Notes: generated by a model not told the origin, from the letters alone. A stretch of DNA of 64,000 bases from Brevibacillus fluminis (GCF_003710825.1 NZ_RHHQ01000006.1:1-64000); one strand, 5' to 3'. Positions 35,273 through 44,558 are shown, numbered from the stretch's first letter. Made by a program: numbers and translations.

Positions 35273-36619
35273 TCACACTCCTTGGCCTAGAGAAAATGGC
35301 AGTTGCGCCAGTGTGAAGCGGGGCAAATCCGCAACCTGCCAATTGTCTACTGACAGCCAGACTTGTCGCATCGGGCCGAATCCTCTGACGATCGCAGGAA
35401 TTAGCGCAGAGAGTGAGCCCTTCACTGCTTGCTGCGGAAGTGCGGACAGGCGTCCCGACTCAAATAGGCCCATTCGCTCGGGATAAAGGAGGAAGCTGCC
35501 GTCAGTCTGATTCAGCTCGAGATGCCGCACTCCCTGAACGATGAGGCACCCTTTTCCAGCAAGCGCGCCATTACGCGCCCAAGATCGGCAAGCATCCAAT
35601 AGGTTGACTCGCTCTTCATAACCCGATGTTTCAATAGGAAAGTCAAGGGAAAGGTGAAAGGGACTCGAAGGATGGCTGGTCAAAGCGGCAAGGGAGGCTG
35701 TGTCGGTTCCAGCCGATGAATAAATTGCTGTAGTTCCCACCAAATAGCCAAATGGATGGATCGGCGAAAAAGCAGGGCTACCTTCCGCTTGCAAAAAAGA
35801 CAGTGTCGTTCTCGACGCGGCAGGTTGAAGATGCTGGGGCAAGCGCAAGCAATGTGCCAAAAGCTGTCCCAGAAGCTGGTCGTCCAGCAAAACATTGCGG
35901 ACTACACCGAAAGAACCAGAAATCGGGCTGGTGCTGAGCATGTCGGCGTGCGCCAAATCCAGGATCGCGTCTTGCCGTTTTCTCGCCAAATCTTGCATAA
36001 TTCCTTCATATAATTCATCATCAAAGCCTACCGTTGTACTCACACCTGACTGAATGTTCAGCCGATATCTGGTAGCGAGATGACTGCAGATCAATCGATC
36101 GAGCGGTAGGGAGAAAAGCTGTCCATCGCTGCGGGCAGCCGTTATGCGTTCGTGCAAAAAGGATACACTTGTAACAGCCGCACCTGAAGGCGCTGAAAAG
36201 TGGCGATGCTGCGCTTCTATTTTATGTAAAAATGATTTGTTTATAGCTGTAGGTTGTGAAGAATGGTGCATCATAAAAGGTAGCTGACGCTTTTCCAGTG
36301 CAGCGAGTGTATCGAGTGAGCGTGCGATTTGGGGTCGTTCGGATGCATGGCGAACCGCTTGGTGAAAAGCCTGTTCCAGTCTGTCAGGTACTAAGGCCGA
36401 GGTCATGGCTTGTCCGATTGTTCCTGAAGCCGTGCGGACGGTCAAATATACGGAGGTTTCAAGATGATGGGAACGGTCGAGAAATCGGCCGCTTTGCCAA
36501 CGGTATTGCGTCTTTTCTCGCTTGGTGGCCACGAACGTCACAAAAAGCCCGAGCGCATCGGCGAGAGAGAGGATACCATCGGCTAAGGAGTGGATCGGAA
36601 GAGAGCGCTCTTGATTCAT
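35273..36619 (-). CDS. Divergent TldE/PmbA-like protein
   Basis: A 448-residue protein. The N-terminal 110 residues fit the TldD/PmbA pattern (YLTVRTASGTIGQAMTSAL, then VPDRLEQAFHQAVRHASERP). A later segment, VRNVLLDDQLLGQLLAHCLR and SPAFSPIHPFGYLV, resembles the PmbA C-terminal domain. No metal motif is visible, which is normal for TldE. TldD/TldE pairs cleave peptides such as microcin precursors; no precursor peptide is seen here. ATG 36619 follows GGAGG by seven bases. Divergent from typA. Confidence 0.5.
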   Translation of the reverse strand: MNQERSLPIHSLADGILSLADALGLFVTFVATKREKTQYRWQSGRFLDRSHHLETSVYLTVRTASGTIGQAMTSALVPDRLEQAFHQAVRHASERPQIARSLDTLAALEKRQLPFMMHHSSQPTAINKSFLHKIEAQHRHFSAPSGAAVTSVSFLHERITAARSDGQLFSLPLDRLICSHLATRYRLNIQSGVSTTVGFDDELYEGIMQDLARKRQDAILDLAHADMLSTSPISGSFGVVRNVLLDDQLLGQLLAHCLRLPQHLQPAASRTTLSFLQAEGSPAFSPIHPFGYLVGTTAIYSSAGTDTASLAALTSHPSSPFHLSLDFPIETSGYEERVNLLDACRSWARNGALAGKGCLIVQGVRHLELNQTDGSFLLYPERMGLFESGRLSALPQQAVKGSLSALIPAIVRGFGPMRQVWLSVDNWQVADLPRFTLAQLPFSLGQGV

Positions 36620-36681
36620 CAAAGTGCCTCCCTGTTTACATTTTTCAGGTACATTTTAACATGATTCGAATGAACTTACCA

Positions 36682-36710
36682 TTGTATGGCGGTGAGCGAA
36701 CTGTTATGAT
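36682..36710 (+). promoter_or_regulatory. Promoter of typA
   Basis: TTGTAT (36682-36687) and TATGAT (36705-36710) are 17 bases apart, 30 bases before the typA start. Confidence 0.6.
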
Positions 36711-36739
36711 GAAGTGTATGCATAAACGAGGAGGAAATT

Positions 36740-38581
36740 ATGAAGCGCCCTGACATTCGCAACATCGCTATTATCGCCCACGTCGACCACGGTAAAACGA
36801 CGTTGGTTGATAAATTGTTGATTCAAGCAGGTACATTCCGCAGCAACCAGCAAGTAGAGGAAAGAATGATGGACTCCAACGACCTGGAACGCGAGCGCGG
36901 AATTACAATTCTGGCAAAAACTACGTCCCTTAAATATAAGGACTTTACGATTAATATTTTGGATACACCGGGCCATGCGGACTTCGGCGGCGAAGTTGAG
37001 CGGATCATGAGCATGGTTGACGGTGTACTTTTGATTGTCGATGCTTTTGAAGGCTGTATGCCACAAACCCGCTTTGTTTTGCGCAAAGCGTTGGAAGCGA
37101 AAGTAACACCGATCGTTGTGGTGAACAAAGTCGACCGTGAAAATGCGCGTCCGCAAGAAGTGATTAATGAAGTGTACGACTTGTTTATCGATCTGGATGC
37201 AACGGAAGACCAATTGGACTTCCCGATCGTATATGCATCTGGTCTGCAAGGCATTGCCGGTATGGAACCAGACAAACTGGAAAGCGACCTGCGTCCACTT
37301 TTCGATGCAATCGTTGAGCATATGCCAGAGCCGTATGCAGACGTGGAAGCACCTTTGCAAATGCAAGTTACTATCCTCGACTATAACGACTTTTTGGGCC
37401 GTATCGGGATTGGCCGCATCTATCGCGGTGTGATCAACGTGAACGACCAAGTCGCTGTTATGAAGCGCGACGGCTCCGTGAAGAGAATGCGCGTGCAAAA
37501 GCTGTTCGGCTTCGTCGGCTTGAACCGTGTCGAAATGAAGACCGCCAAAGCGGGTGACATCGTGGCAATCGCAGGTCTGGAAGACATCAACGTGGGTGAG
37601 ACCATTTGTGATCCTGACAACCAGGATGCGCTGCCATTGTTGAAAATCGACGAACCGACCTTGCAAATGACGTTCCTCGTGAACAACAGCCCATTTGCCG
37701 GCCGCGAAGGAAAACACGTTACATCCCGTAAGCTGCGCGACCGCTTGATGTCCGAGCTGGAGACAGACGTTTCGCTGCGCGTTGACGAAACCGATTCTCC
37801 TGATGCGTTCGTCGTATCTGGCCGTGGTGAATTGCACCTGTCCATCCTCGTGGAGAACATGCGTCGCGAAGGCTATGAGCTCGCTGTTTCCAAGCCGGAA
37901 GTTATTATTCGTGAAATCGACGGCCAAAAAATGGAGCCAGCCGAAATGCTGATTATCGACGTACCGGAAGAGTTTACTGGTCCGGTAATGGAAACATTGG
38001 GTCAGCGTAAAGCTGAAATGGTCAATATGATCAATAACGGTTTCGGCCAAGTCCGTCTGGAATTCTTGATTCCTTCCCGCGGCTTGATCGGTTACCGGAA
38101 CGAGTTTTTGACCATTACTCGTGGTTATGGAATCCTGAACCATTCCTTCGACAGCTACCGTCCATTGTTCGTAGGTGAGGTAGGTGGCCGCCACGCGGGC
38201 GTTCTGATCTCCAACGAAACAGGCACAGCGACGACATACGGTTTGATGTCCGTTGAAGATCGCGGTATCATGTTCATTCACCCAGGTACCGAAGTATATG
38301 AAGGAATGATCGTTGGCGAGCATAACCGCGACAACGATTTGACCGTTAACGTATGTAAAGAAAAGCATGCGACAAACGTTCGTTCCGCGACAAAAGACGA
38401 GACAGTGAAAATGAAAACCCCTCGTACCTTGACGCTGGAAGAAGCGCTCGAATACTTGAACGACGACGAGCTGTGTGAGGTAACTCCGCAATCCGTCCGT
38501 TTGCGCAAAAAGTATTTGAACAAATCCGACCGCGAGCGCTATGCGAAACAAAAACGCTGGGAAGCCCAGCCGCAAGCGTAA
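36740..38581 (+). CDS. typA: Ribosome-associated GTPase TypA/BipA
   Basis: A translational GTPase of 613 residues. G1 is AHVDHGKTT (residues 13-21), G2 is in ERGIT, G3 is DTPGHADF and G4 is NKVD (about 130). EF-G-like domains follow, with the BipA-specific C-terminal region (GYGILNHSFDSYRP, VGRHA-type loop). It binds ribosomes and is needed for growth at low temperature or stress in other bacteria. GAGGAGG lies before the ATG. The ylaH gene follows downstream, as in Bacillus. Confidence 0.97.
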   Translation: MKRPDIRNIAIIAHVDHGKTTLVDKLLIQAGTFRSNQQVEERMMDSNDLERERGITILAKTTSLKYKDFTINILDTPGHADFGGEVERIMSMVDGVLLIVDAFEGCMPQTRFVLRKALEAKVTPIVVVNKVDRENARPQEVINEVYDLFIDLDATEDQLDFPIVYASGLQGIAGMEPDKLESDLRPLFDAIVEHMPEPYADVEAPLQMQVTILDYNDFLGRIGIGRIYRGVINVNDQVAVMKRDGSVKRMRVQKLFGFVGLNRVEMKTAKAGDIVAIAGLEDINVGETICDPDNQDALPLLKIDEPTLQMTFLVNNSPFAGREGKHVTSRKLRDRLMSELETDVSLRVDETDSPDAFVVSGRGELHLSILVENMRREGYELAVSKPEVIIREIDGQKMEPAEMLIIDVPEEFTGPVMETLGQRKAEMVNMINNGFGQVRLEFLIPSRGLIGYRNEFLTITRGYGILNHSFDSYRPLFVGEVGGRHAGVLISNETGTATTYGLMSVEDRGIMFIHPGTEVYEGMIVGEHNRDNDLTVNVCKEKHATNVRSATKDETVKMKTPRTLTLEEALEYLNDDELCEVTPQSVRLRKKYLNKSDRERYAKQKRWEAQPQA

Positions 38582-38595
38582 CCGATACGAGAATA

Positions 38596-38646
38596 AAGAG
38601 CCACCTCCTCATGCAAGAGAGGAGCAGTGGCTCTTCTTCTTTTTTC
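38596..38646 (+). terminator. Terminator after typA
   Basis: AGAGCCACCTCCTC folds onto GAGGAG and GTGGCTCT with a small bulge, followed by TCTTCTTTTTTC. Confidence 0.85.
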
Positions 38647-38835
38647 GACCAAAATCGATTGCTGTATTTTGACAGAGCAGTCTCTCACCTGCTAAAGTAA
38701 TACTGATACAAGCTGTTCTCATTCATACATACTTTGGTAAAAAAAGCTTGATTCTCCGGGGCAATGGTTGAGGACGGACTAGTGCATAAGCAGCAAAAGA
38801 GTACAGGTGATTGATTGCAAGGGGAGAGATTGTGA

Positions 38836-39171
38836 ATGGAATGGTTTGAGTTGGTGTCATCTTATGAGCCTTCCAATCCCAATGCGCTGACCACATATGA
38901 CTCAATCCGCATTTTCTTTGACCATTATCGCGCGTATGTGATCTTTGTCTATTTGATTGCGGTGTATTATTTGGGGTTTGCGACACGGGTTCGGATGCCA
39001 TTGTTAAAAAATGTGCTGCTCTACGTCCTGTTGTTTATCGGGGCGATTATTTTCAGCTTCCTGGACACTTCATTGCCGGTAAAGAGCGCGATGTTCGTTG
39101 CGGTTCTGCTTTTGGTGATCGTCAAGGTGCGGATTAAGCCTGACAACAAGAGAAAGCGGGGAGAGCGATGA
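38836..39171 (+). CDS. ylaH: YlaH-like membrane protein
   Basis: A 111-residue protein with three predicted membrane helices (about residues 33-53, 60-78, 82-98) and a short basic C-terminal tail (KPDNKRKRGER). N-terminal TTYDSIRIFFDHYRAY and LGFATRVRMPLLKNVLLYVLLF match YlaH. Its position after typA agrees with the Bacillus order. GGGGAG precedes the ATG. The stop overlaps the next start (ATGA). Confidence 0.85.
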   Translation: MEWFELVSSYEPSNPNALTTYDSIRIFFDHYRAYVIFVYLIAVYYLGFATRVRMPLLKNVLLYVLLFIGAIIFSFLDTSLPVKSAMFVAVLLLVIVKVRIKPDNKRKRGER

Positions 39172-39440
39172 GACTGGGGGACGCGTTGTTTAACTGGCTA
39201 CAAATTCAGGCGGTTGCCGATGCGCGGCCGCACGATCAATCCGCAAAGGAGACCGCTGCGTTTTTCAGCGCGATTTTGACGGAAGATCACAACGTGACGG
39301 CGCTCACGTATACAAAGGACGAGACGATGTATACGCTGCGCTATACGATGGAAGGAAAGCCGAAAATGGAAATGTACCAGATCGAAGCGGTGGAAGAGCT
39401 GCTCGATGCGATTAATAGCGAGCCGAAATACAATCAATAA
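39168..39440 (+). CDS. Small hypothetical protein coupled to ylaH
   Basis: A 90-residue soluble protein starting MRLGDALFNWLQIQAVADAR, with a C-terminal beta pattern (YTLRYTMEGKPKMEMYQIEA). The ATG overlaps the ylaH stop by four bases, implying translational coupling. Not recognised. The ribosome site is GGGGAG within the end of ylaH. Confidence 0.65.
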   Translation: MRLGDALFNWLQIQAVADARPHDQSAKETAAFFSAILTEDHNVTALTYTKDETMYTLRYTMEGKPKMEMYQIEAVEELLDAINSEPKYNQ

Positions 39441-39544
39441 CCGTTTGTCTAAAGCTGCCCTGCTCGTTTGTTAAGCGGGGCGGTGTGCGTTCTGCGCTTT
39501 TTGCGTGAGAGGTTCCACTTTACTAACGGCAGGTGACTATTTAC

Positions 39545-40822
39545 ATGCAGGAACAAGCAATACTGGCAATCGGCATTTTTCTCGTGATTTATGCCATCAT
39601 TATTTCTGAAAAGCTTCATCGTACCATCGTTTCGATGATCGGCGGGCTGCTCATGGTCGTGTTCGGCATCGTCGATCAAGAGTCTGCGGTGCACCATATT
39701 GATTTCAACACGTTAGGCTTGCTGACCGGCATGATGATCATCGTGTCCATTACGGCCGAGACCGGATTGTTCAAATATATCGCCATCTGGGCCGCCAAAA
39801 AGGCGAAGGGGGAGCCGCTGCGCATATTGCTTGCACTCGGCATACTGACTGCACTCGCGTCCGCATTTCTTGACAACGTTACGACCGTCTTGCTGATGGT
39901 CCCGGTTACGTTCAGCATCACCAAGCAGCTGCGCATCAATCCGATGCCGTTTTTGTTGACCGAGATTTTTGCTTCCAATATCGGGGGTACGTCAACCTTA
40001 ATCGGCGATCCGCCCAATATTATGATCGGGAGCGCGGTCAAAGAGCTGACCTTTATGGCTTTTATCAATAACCTGTTTTTGATCTCATTTTTGATCTTGT
40101 TCGTGACGCTCGCGATTCTCGCGTTTTGGTATCGAAATGAACTGAAGACAGCGCCGGAGTTGAAGCTAGGGATCATGCTGTTGGATGAAAAAAGTGAAAT
40201 TACTGACAAAAAACTTTTGACTAAATGCCTCATTATTCTCGGAGTGACGATCGCTGGATTTTTTCTTCACCAGCTGCTCCATATCGAATCGGCAACGGTC
40301 GCGCTTGCAGGTGCATTTCTGCTCCTGCTCTGGACCGGCGAGCGTTATTTGGAGGAAGCGATGGCCAAAGTGGAATGGACAACCCTCTTCTTCTTCATCG
40401 GTTTGTTCGTCCTGGTTGGCGGCCTGATTGAGACGGGCGTCATTAGCAAGCTGGCTACCTATGCGATGGGCTTGACGGGTGGCGAGGTTGGGCCAACCGC
40501 TATGTTGATTTTGTGGATGAGCGCGATTGCTTCTGCTTTCGTCGACAATATTCCGTTCGTCGCCACGATGATCCCGATGATTCAGGACATGGGGACAATG
40601 GGTATCACGAATCTCGATCCGCTTTGGTGGAGCCTTTCCCTGGGAGCATGCTTGGGCGGCAACGGAACCTTGATCGGTGCAAGCGCAAATGTGATTGTGG
40701 CTGGCCTGGCGGCAAAAGAAGGGCATCACATCTCTTTTGTCAAATTTCTTTTCATCGGCTTTCCGCTGATGCTTGTCTCCATCTTGATTTCTACGTTGTA
40801 CATCTACCTACGCTATCTATAA
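39545..40822 (+). CDS. ArsB/NhaD-family (SLC13-like) permease
   Basis: A 425-residue membrane protein with about 10-12 helices. The paired family motifs are SAFLDNVTTVLLMVPVTFSI and SNIGGTSTLIGDPPNIMIGS in the first half, and SAFVDNIPFVATMIPMIQ and LGGNGTLIGASANVIVAG in the second, a clear inverted duplication of the ion-transporter fold. It could move arsenite, sodium/protons or organic anions. Neither the substrate nor an ars gene is evident nearby. AGGTGA lies nine bases before ATG 39545. Confidence 0.87.
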   Translation: MQEQAILAIGIFLVIYAIIISEKLHRTIVSMIGGLLMVVFGIVDQESAVHHIDFNTLGLLTGMMIIVSITAETGLFKYIAIWAAKKAKGEPLRILLALGILTALASAFLDNVTTVLLMVPVTFSITKQLRINPMPFLLTEIFASNIGGTSTLIGDPPNIMIGSAVKELTFMAFINNLFLISFLILFVTLAILAFWYRNELKTAPELKLGIMLLDEKSEITDKKLLTKCLIILGVTIAGFFLHQLLHIESATVALAGAFLLLLWTGERYLEEAMAKVEWTTLFFFIGLFVLVGGLIETGVISKLATYAMGLTGGEVGPTAMLILWMSAIASAFVDNIPFVATMIPMIQDMGTMGITNLDPLWWSLSLGACLGGNGTLIGASANVIVAGLAAKEGHHISFVKFLFIGFPLMLVSILISTLYIYLRYL

Positions 40823-40840
40823 AAAGGGAGTGACATGTGC

Positions 40841-41122
40841 ATGTTGACTTACCAGTTTGATTCATCGACGCTTTCCATTCAGGAGAGTAAAGTCGAGGGT
40901 GACTATGAGTTCCGCATTCATGTGCAGGAAGAAGAACAGCACCAGGCGATGCGCGACATCCGCCACTATTTTGCTGAAAATCGGGTGCACACCGATGTGC
41001 TGTTTTACACCCAGATAGACCATGGGTATCAAGTGATTGTGCGCCAAGATTATTATGTCGCCTTTGTGCTCCAACTGTTCGCCTATCGGCTTCTTACACA
41101 AGTGGCCTGGAAAGACAACTAA
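40841..41122 (+). CDS. Small hypothetical protein
   Basis: A 93-residue protein (MLTYQFDSSTLSIQESKVEG, ending LLTQVAWKDN) with mixed alpha/beta character. I do not recognise it. The start is ATG 40841 or ATG 40835; AGGGAG ends ten and four bases before them. It follows the permease by 18 bases and may be co-transcribed with it. Confidence 0.65.
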   Translation: MLTYQFDSSTLSIQESKVEGDYEFRIHVQEEEQHQAMRDIRHYFAENRVHTDVLFYTQIDHGYQVIVRQDYYVAFVLQLFAYRLLTQVAWKDN

Positions 41123-41137
41123 ACAGAAAAAACGAAA

Positions 41138-41167
41138 GCCCCTCCAATCACGGAGGGGTTTTTTGCA
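41138..41167 (+). terminator. Terminator after the permease unit
   Basis: CCCCTCC pairs with GGAGGGG around AATCAC, followed by six T residues. Confidence 0.9.
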
Positions 41168-41239
41168 ACCTTTTGCTAAATTGTTCCGTCTGTGAGATGA
41201 ACATAACAAAGGAAAGCAAGGAAAGAGGGGACAGGACAA

Positions 41240-42445
41240 ATGAAAAAATACATCAAGAAACCCGTAGTATGGCTCGTAGCAGCCGTTGTTGTCGGAGGAG
41301 GGCTCACGCCAGTGTGGGCTGAGAACGGCACGATGAGCAAATTGCTCGCTTCGGATATTTCTGCCACGACTGATGGTGCAGGGTTGAGCGGAGTTGAACA
41401 GGTAACTGATGCGAATGGCAATTACATAAAAGCGAACGTCCGGGATGATATCACGAAAGTAATTATTCTTTTACCGAATGACAGCAAAAGCGAGATCGTT
41501 AGCTTTCCGAACCATGGCTTGAAAGTCGCAATCCCGGCATCCGCAAGCAAGGATGGACAAACCGCCACGCTTCTGGCCTATGTGAACACGGAGCTTGTTG
41601 ACACGGTCAAAATCAAGCTGGCAGACGGCACCGTTTCTGACGATGAGCTTGTCTATGCCAACGCGCTGTATGACCAAACCGCTCGTCAAATGAAAGTAAG
41701 CGGCATCGTCAATCCAAAAGTGGACAAGGTGGTCGTACGATACGGTACGGTATCGAGAGAAGCTAAATTGGTACACGTTTGGGAAGGAGCAAAATCATTC
41801 GAATACGGTTTCGCTGTCACCGATGCCAAAGATGCCAACGTTGTTGTTGAACTGTATACAGGAGACGAGAAACTGAGCGAACAATCCGTCAAGGTCAACA
41901 AAGTAAACGTACCGGCCGAAACAGTAAAGCCGACAGGCATGATCGAAGGAACGGCGACGCTTAGCGCTAATAAAAAACAGTTCGAGCTAAAGGGCACCGT
42001 CACTTATAAAAACGGAGAGAAAAAAGGCGAATGGAAGCTGGTCGTGACAGGGCCGGATGGCAAAAAGCACGAGATCAAAGTAGGAGAAAACGGCAAGTTT
42101 GAAACCAAACTCCCGTTCAAAAACCGCTCTTACAGCGCCAAAGCGATCCATGTGGAGCTGTTCTACGGCAAAACACTAGTTGCCAAATCGGATATTTCTC
42201 ACGGCACACCTGTCAATCAAGCACCAGATCAAAAGAAGCAGAAAAACCAAGACGAGCAAAACAAGGTCGTGCATGTTGACAAAAAAGAGCTAGAAAAGAA
42301 AAAGGAAGAAATGGAAAAAAACAAAGAAAAGCTGAAAGAATATTTGGAGGCTGTCAAGAAAAACGCCGAGAAACAACGGGAAAAAGGGCATAAAGAGAAC
42401 GAGCACAAAAAAGGTGATCATGACGACGATGAGGATGAAGATTAA
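41240..42445 (+). CDS. Secreted protein with a highly charged C-terminal tail
   Basis: A 401-residue exported protein; the signal peptide ends around VWA-EN (residue 29). The mature part seems to hold Ig-like beta domains (VRDDITKVIILLPNDSKS, GTVTYKNGEKKGEWKLVVTG). From about residue 345 to the end it becomes an almost uninterrupted Lys/Glu/Asp/His helix or linker, ending HKKGDHDDDEDED. The tail may bind metal or nucleic acid or interact with wall polymers (inference). The GAGGGGAC ribosome site is weak. Its stop directly abuts the convergent DUF5665 gene. Confidence 0.75.
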   Translation: MKKYIKKPVVWLVAAVVVGGGLTPVWAENGTMSKLLASDISATTDGAGLSGVEQVTDANGNYIKANVRDDITKVIILLPNDSKSEIVSFPNHGLKVAIPASASKDGQTATLLAYVNTELVDTVKIKLADGTVSDDELVYANALYDQTARQMKVSGIVNPKVDKVVVRYGTVSREAKLVHVWEGAKSFEYGFAVTDAKDANVVVELYTGDEKLSEQSVKVNKVNVPAETVKPTGMIEGTATLSANKKQFELKGTVTYKNGEKKGEWKLVVTGPDGKKHEIKVGENGKFETKLPFKNRSYSAKAIHVELFYGKTLVAKSDISHGTPVNQAPDQKKQKNQDEQNKVVHVDKKELEKKKEEMEKNKEKLKEYLEAVKKNAEKQREKGHKENEHKKGDHDDDEDED

Positions 42446-42781
42446 TCACTGATACGATCTGATGTAATTCATGATGTCTTTGATGTAATCGCCGATGATC
42501 GGGATGGTGAGAGACTGAGACAACAACCACCCCAAAATCGCTAATATAATAGCCGTCCCGATCGTCAGCCCGAGACCGCGAGCGAGTCCGGCCAAGAAGT
42601 TGATATAGATCAATTTTCGTGGAGCCGTATAGTTTTGGACGATGTCTGCGAGGCGTATATCTTCCAAAAACATGGCGATTTTGTCCATGCGTTCGTTCAG
42701 TTTGCGAACTTGCTGCAACTCATGCAGGAGGTGATCCACCTTCTGTAGCAGTTCATCCGTGGGTGAAATTATTTTCGACAA
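42446..42781 (-). CDS. DUF5665 family membrane protein
   Basis: A 111-residue protein. N-terminal coiled-coil-like helix (LLQKVDHLLHELQQVRKLNERMD), the motif FLEDIRLADIVQNYTAPRKLIYINFLAG and one or two membrane helices (about 70-92), typical of DUF5665. Function unknown. The start is TTG at 42781 behind AAGGGGAG. The stop codons of this gene and the convergent gene at 41240 touch, with no space for a terminator. Confidence 0.78.
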   Translation of the reverse strand: MSKIISPTDELLQKVDHLLHELQQVRKLNERMDKIAMFLEDIRLADIVQNYTAPRKLIYINFLAGLARGLGLTIGTAIILAILGWLLSQSLTIPIIGDYIKDIMNYIRSYQ

Positions 42782-42856
42782 GTGATCATCTCCCCTTTCT
42801 TCTTATCTAAGTGTAGGAAAAATCATCCAAACAAGCAAGCAAGCGAATGGAATTAA

Positions 42857-42886
42857 TTGCCTCCAACCGGATCAGACAGGTACAAT
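42857..42886 (+). promoter_or_regulatory. Promoter of the pyridoxamine oxidase-like gene
   Basis: TTGCCT (42857-42862) and TACAAT (42881-42886) with 18-base spacing, about 33 bases before the ATG. Confidence 0.6.
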
Positions 42887-42918
42887 AGACGTACCAATGT
42901 TGACTGGAGGGATCACAC

Positions 42919-43371
42919 ATGTCCGAAACGGTTGCCACCTCTTTATCAGAGAGCTTGTTTGGACTCATGCAGCAAGAACGGTTTCTCACCTTAGCTACGA
43001 TTGATCATGAGACAGGTGCTCCATCCCTTGGCTCAATATCGTGGGTGGTAGCGACGACGCATCAAACCGTACGGATCGCCATCGACAACCGCTCCCGCAT
43101 CTTGGCCAATCTGCAAAAGACACCGAGCGTTAGCCTGCACTTGCTTGGCAACGGCTCTTCCTACGAAATTGCCGGACGCGTTGCATCCATTGAGGAGCGC
43201 TTGGACGGGGTTCCGCTCAAGCTGGCAAAAGTGGAGATCGTGGTAGAAACCGTTCGCGACATCATGTTTTACGGCTCGAGAATCTCGGTTGATCCCGAAT
43301 ATGAGAAAACCTATGACAAGAACGCAGCGGCGAAGCTGGATGCGCAAGTCATGACGGCGCTAAAAAAATAA
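42919..43371 (+). CDS. Pyridoxamine 5'-phosphate oxidase-related flavin-binding protein
   Basis: A 150-residue split-barrel protein. LMQQERFLTLATIDHETGAPSLGSISWVVA and VRIAIDNRSRILANLQKTPSVSLHLLG are typical of the FMN-binding PNPOx-like fold, often called general stress or flavin-nucleotide-binding proteins. Enzymatic activity unproven. GGAGGG lies eight bases before the ATG. It is followed by two terminator hairpins. Confidence 0.85.
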   Translation: MSETVATSLSESLFGLMQQERFLTLATIDHETGAPSLGSISWVVATTHQTVRIAIDNRSRILANLQKTPSVSLHLLGNGSSYEIAGRVASIEERLDGVPLKLAKVEIVVETVRDIMFYGSRISVDPEYEKTYDKNAAAKLDAQVMTALKK

Positions 43372-43385
43372 GTTGTGAAAACGTT

Positions 43386-43415
43386 GGCTTCGCCGAACCA
43401 GTGGCGGAGCCTTTG
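43386..43415 (+). terminator. First terminator after the flavin protein
   Basis: GGCTTCGCC and GGCGGAGCC (43403-43411) form a 9-bp stem, followed by TTTG. Confidence 0.6.
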
Positions 43416-43426
43416 TTGCACATGAA

Positions 43427-43460
43427 AAAAGGAGCCTTCTGAAAAGGCTCCTTCTATTTT
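43427..43460. terminator. Bidirectional terminator between flavin protein and aldo/keto reductase
   Basis: AAGGAGCCTT and AAGGCTCCTT flank CTGA, with A-rich and T-rich sides. Confidence 0.85.
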
Positions 43461-43514
43461 ACACCGCGTTGCGTGCAGCCATACAACTGCAAGCGTAATC
43501 GGGTAAGTAACGGT

Positions 43515-44558
43515 TTACTGTGCGGTCAAAACAGGGGTTGGCTTTGTTTGCGTATTGGACATATGTTGTTCCAAACGCTTGTTGTAGCCATTCACCCACA
43601 GCGAGTCGATAATGTTGAATTCAGCATCAGTCAGCGGCGCCACTTCAGAAGAGAGCGCAAACTCTTTCAAGTTTTGTTCGCTGGTGATGTTAGGCAGTAC
43701 GGTAACAACCGATGGGCGATACAGTGAGAATTGGATCGCCAGCTGACCGATCGTGCGCTCTTTGCCGTCAAACAGACCTTTTGCTTTCATTTCTTCGACA
43801 ACCTCTACGCCAGCTTGCATCCAAGCGGTTGGGCGGTGGCTGCGGTGGTCGCTCTTGTCGAAATGCTTTTGCGGATCATACGTGCCATCCAGGAGGCCGG
43901 ATGCATGAGGGACACGAACGATCAGAGCGCGCTTCTCTTCATCTGCGATAGCGAAAAGGTTGCGAGCTGGGTCTTGTTCTACGATGTTGTTAATGATTTG
44001 AATGCCGGCATAACCAGGGCGTTTCAAAGCGGCGACGGACTCATCTTCCCAACCGATGTCAGGACCCATAGCAGCGCCGTACTCGCGAATTTTGCCTTCT
44101 TTTTTCAGCTCTTCGAGAACCTCAATGACCTCTTCATTCATGACAGCTTCCATCCGTGGATTGTGGAGCTGATAGAAATCGATGTAATCGGTTCCCATAC
44201 GCTTCAGGCTTTGCTCGCAGGCGTAGCGGATATGTTCTTTGGACCAGTTCTGCGGCAATTCCGAATGGCCTTTGCGCTCGCCTGGCAAATTGTAAATGTC
44301 ATATCCGAATTTCGTTGCGATGACAACTTTGTCGCGAACATCTTTAAGCGTATCAGCGAGAATGGTTTCTCCAAAGCCGTTGCCATAAACATCGGCGGTA
44401 TCAAAGAAATTGATGCCATACTCTTCATATGCGGAACGAACCAAGCGTTTCGCCAGCGATTCATCGGTGACTCCCCACCATTTAGTGGCGACCGACCAGA
44501 CGCCGAAACCTACTTCGGAGACTGACAACTCCGTTCCTGGAAGTGTTCTGTACTTCAT
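43515..44558 (-). CDS. Aldo/keto reductase
   Basis: A 347-residue TIM-barrel NADPH-dependent oxidoreductase. The tetrad is visible: Asp and Tyr in INFFDTADVYGNG (about residues 50-60), Lys in VVIATKFGYD and His in DFYQLHNPRM. The C-terminal TVLPNITSEQNLKEFA stretch is close to the cofactor-binding region. The gene is single, minus strand, with GAAGGAGAG before ATG 44558. The substrate is unknown; similar proteins are often stress-related. Confidence 0.92.
   Translation of the reverse strand: MKYRTLPGTELSVSEVGFGVWSVATKWWGVTDESLAKRLVRSAYEEYGINFFDTADVYGNGFGETILADTLKDVRDKVVIATKFGYDIYNLPGERKGHSELPQNWSKEHIRYACEQSLKRMGTDYIDFYQLHNPRMEAVMNEEVIEVLEELKKEGKIREYGAAMGPDIGWEDESVAALKRPGYAGIQIINNIVEQDPARNLFAIADEEKRALIVRVPHASGLLDGTYDPQKHFDKSDHRSHRPTAWMQAGVEVVEEMKAKGLFDGKERTIGQLAIQFSLYRPSVVTVLPNITSEQNLKEFALSSEVAPLTDAEFNIIDSLWVNGYNKRLEQHMSNTQTKPTPVLTAQ

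Noticed and set aside
36704..38575. 623-codon minus-strand open frame covering typA
   Set aside because: It is the antisense of typA; the plus strand has all GTPase motifs and a proper ribosome site.
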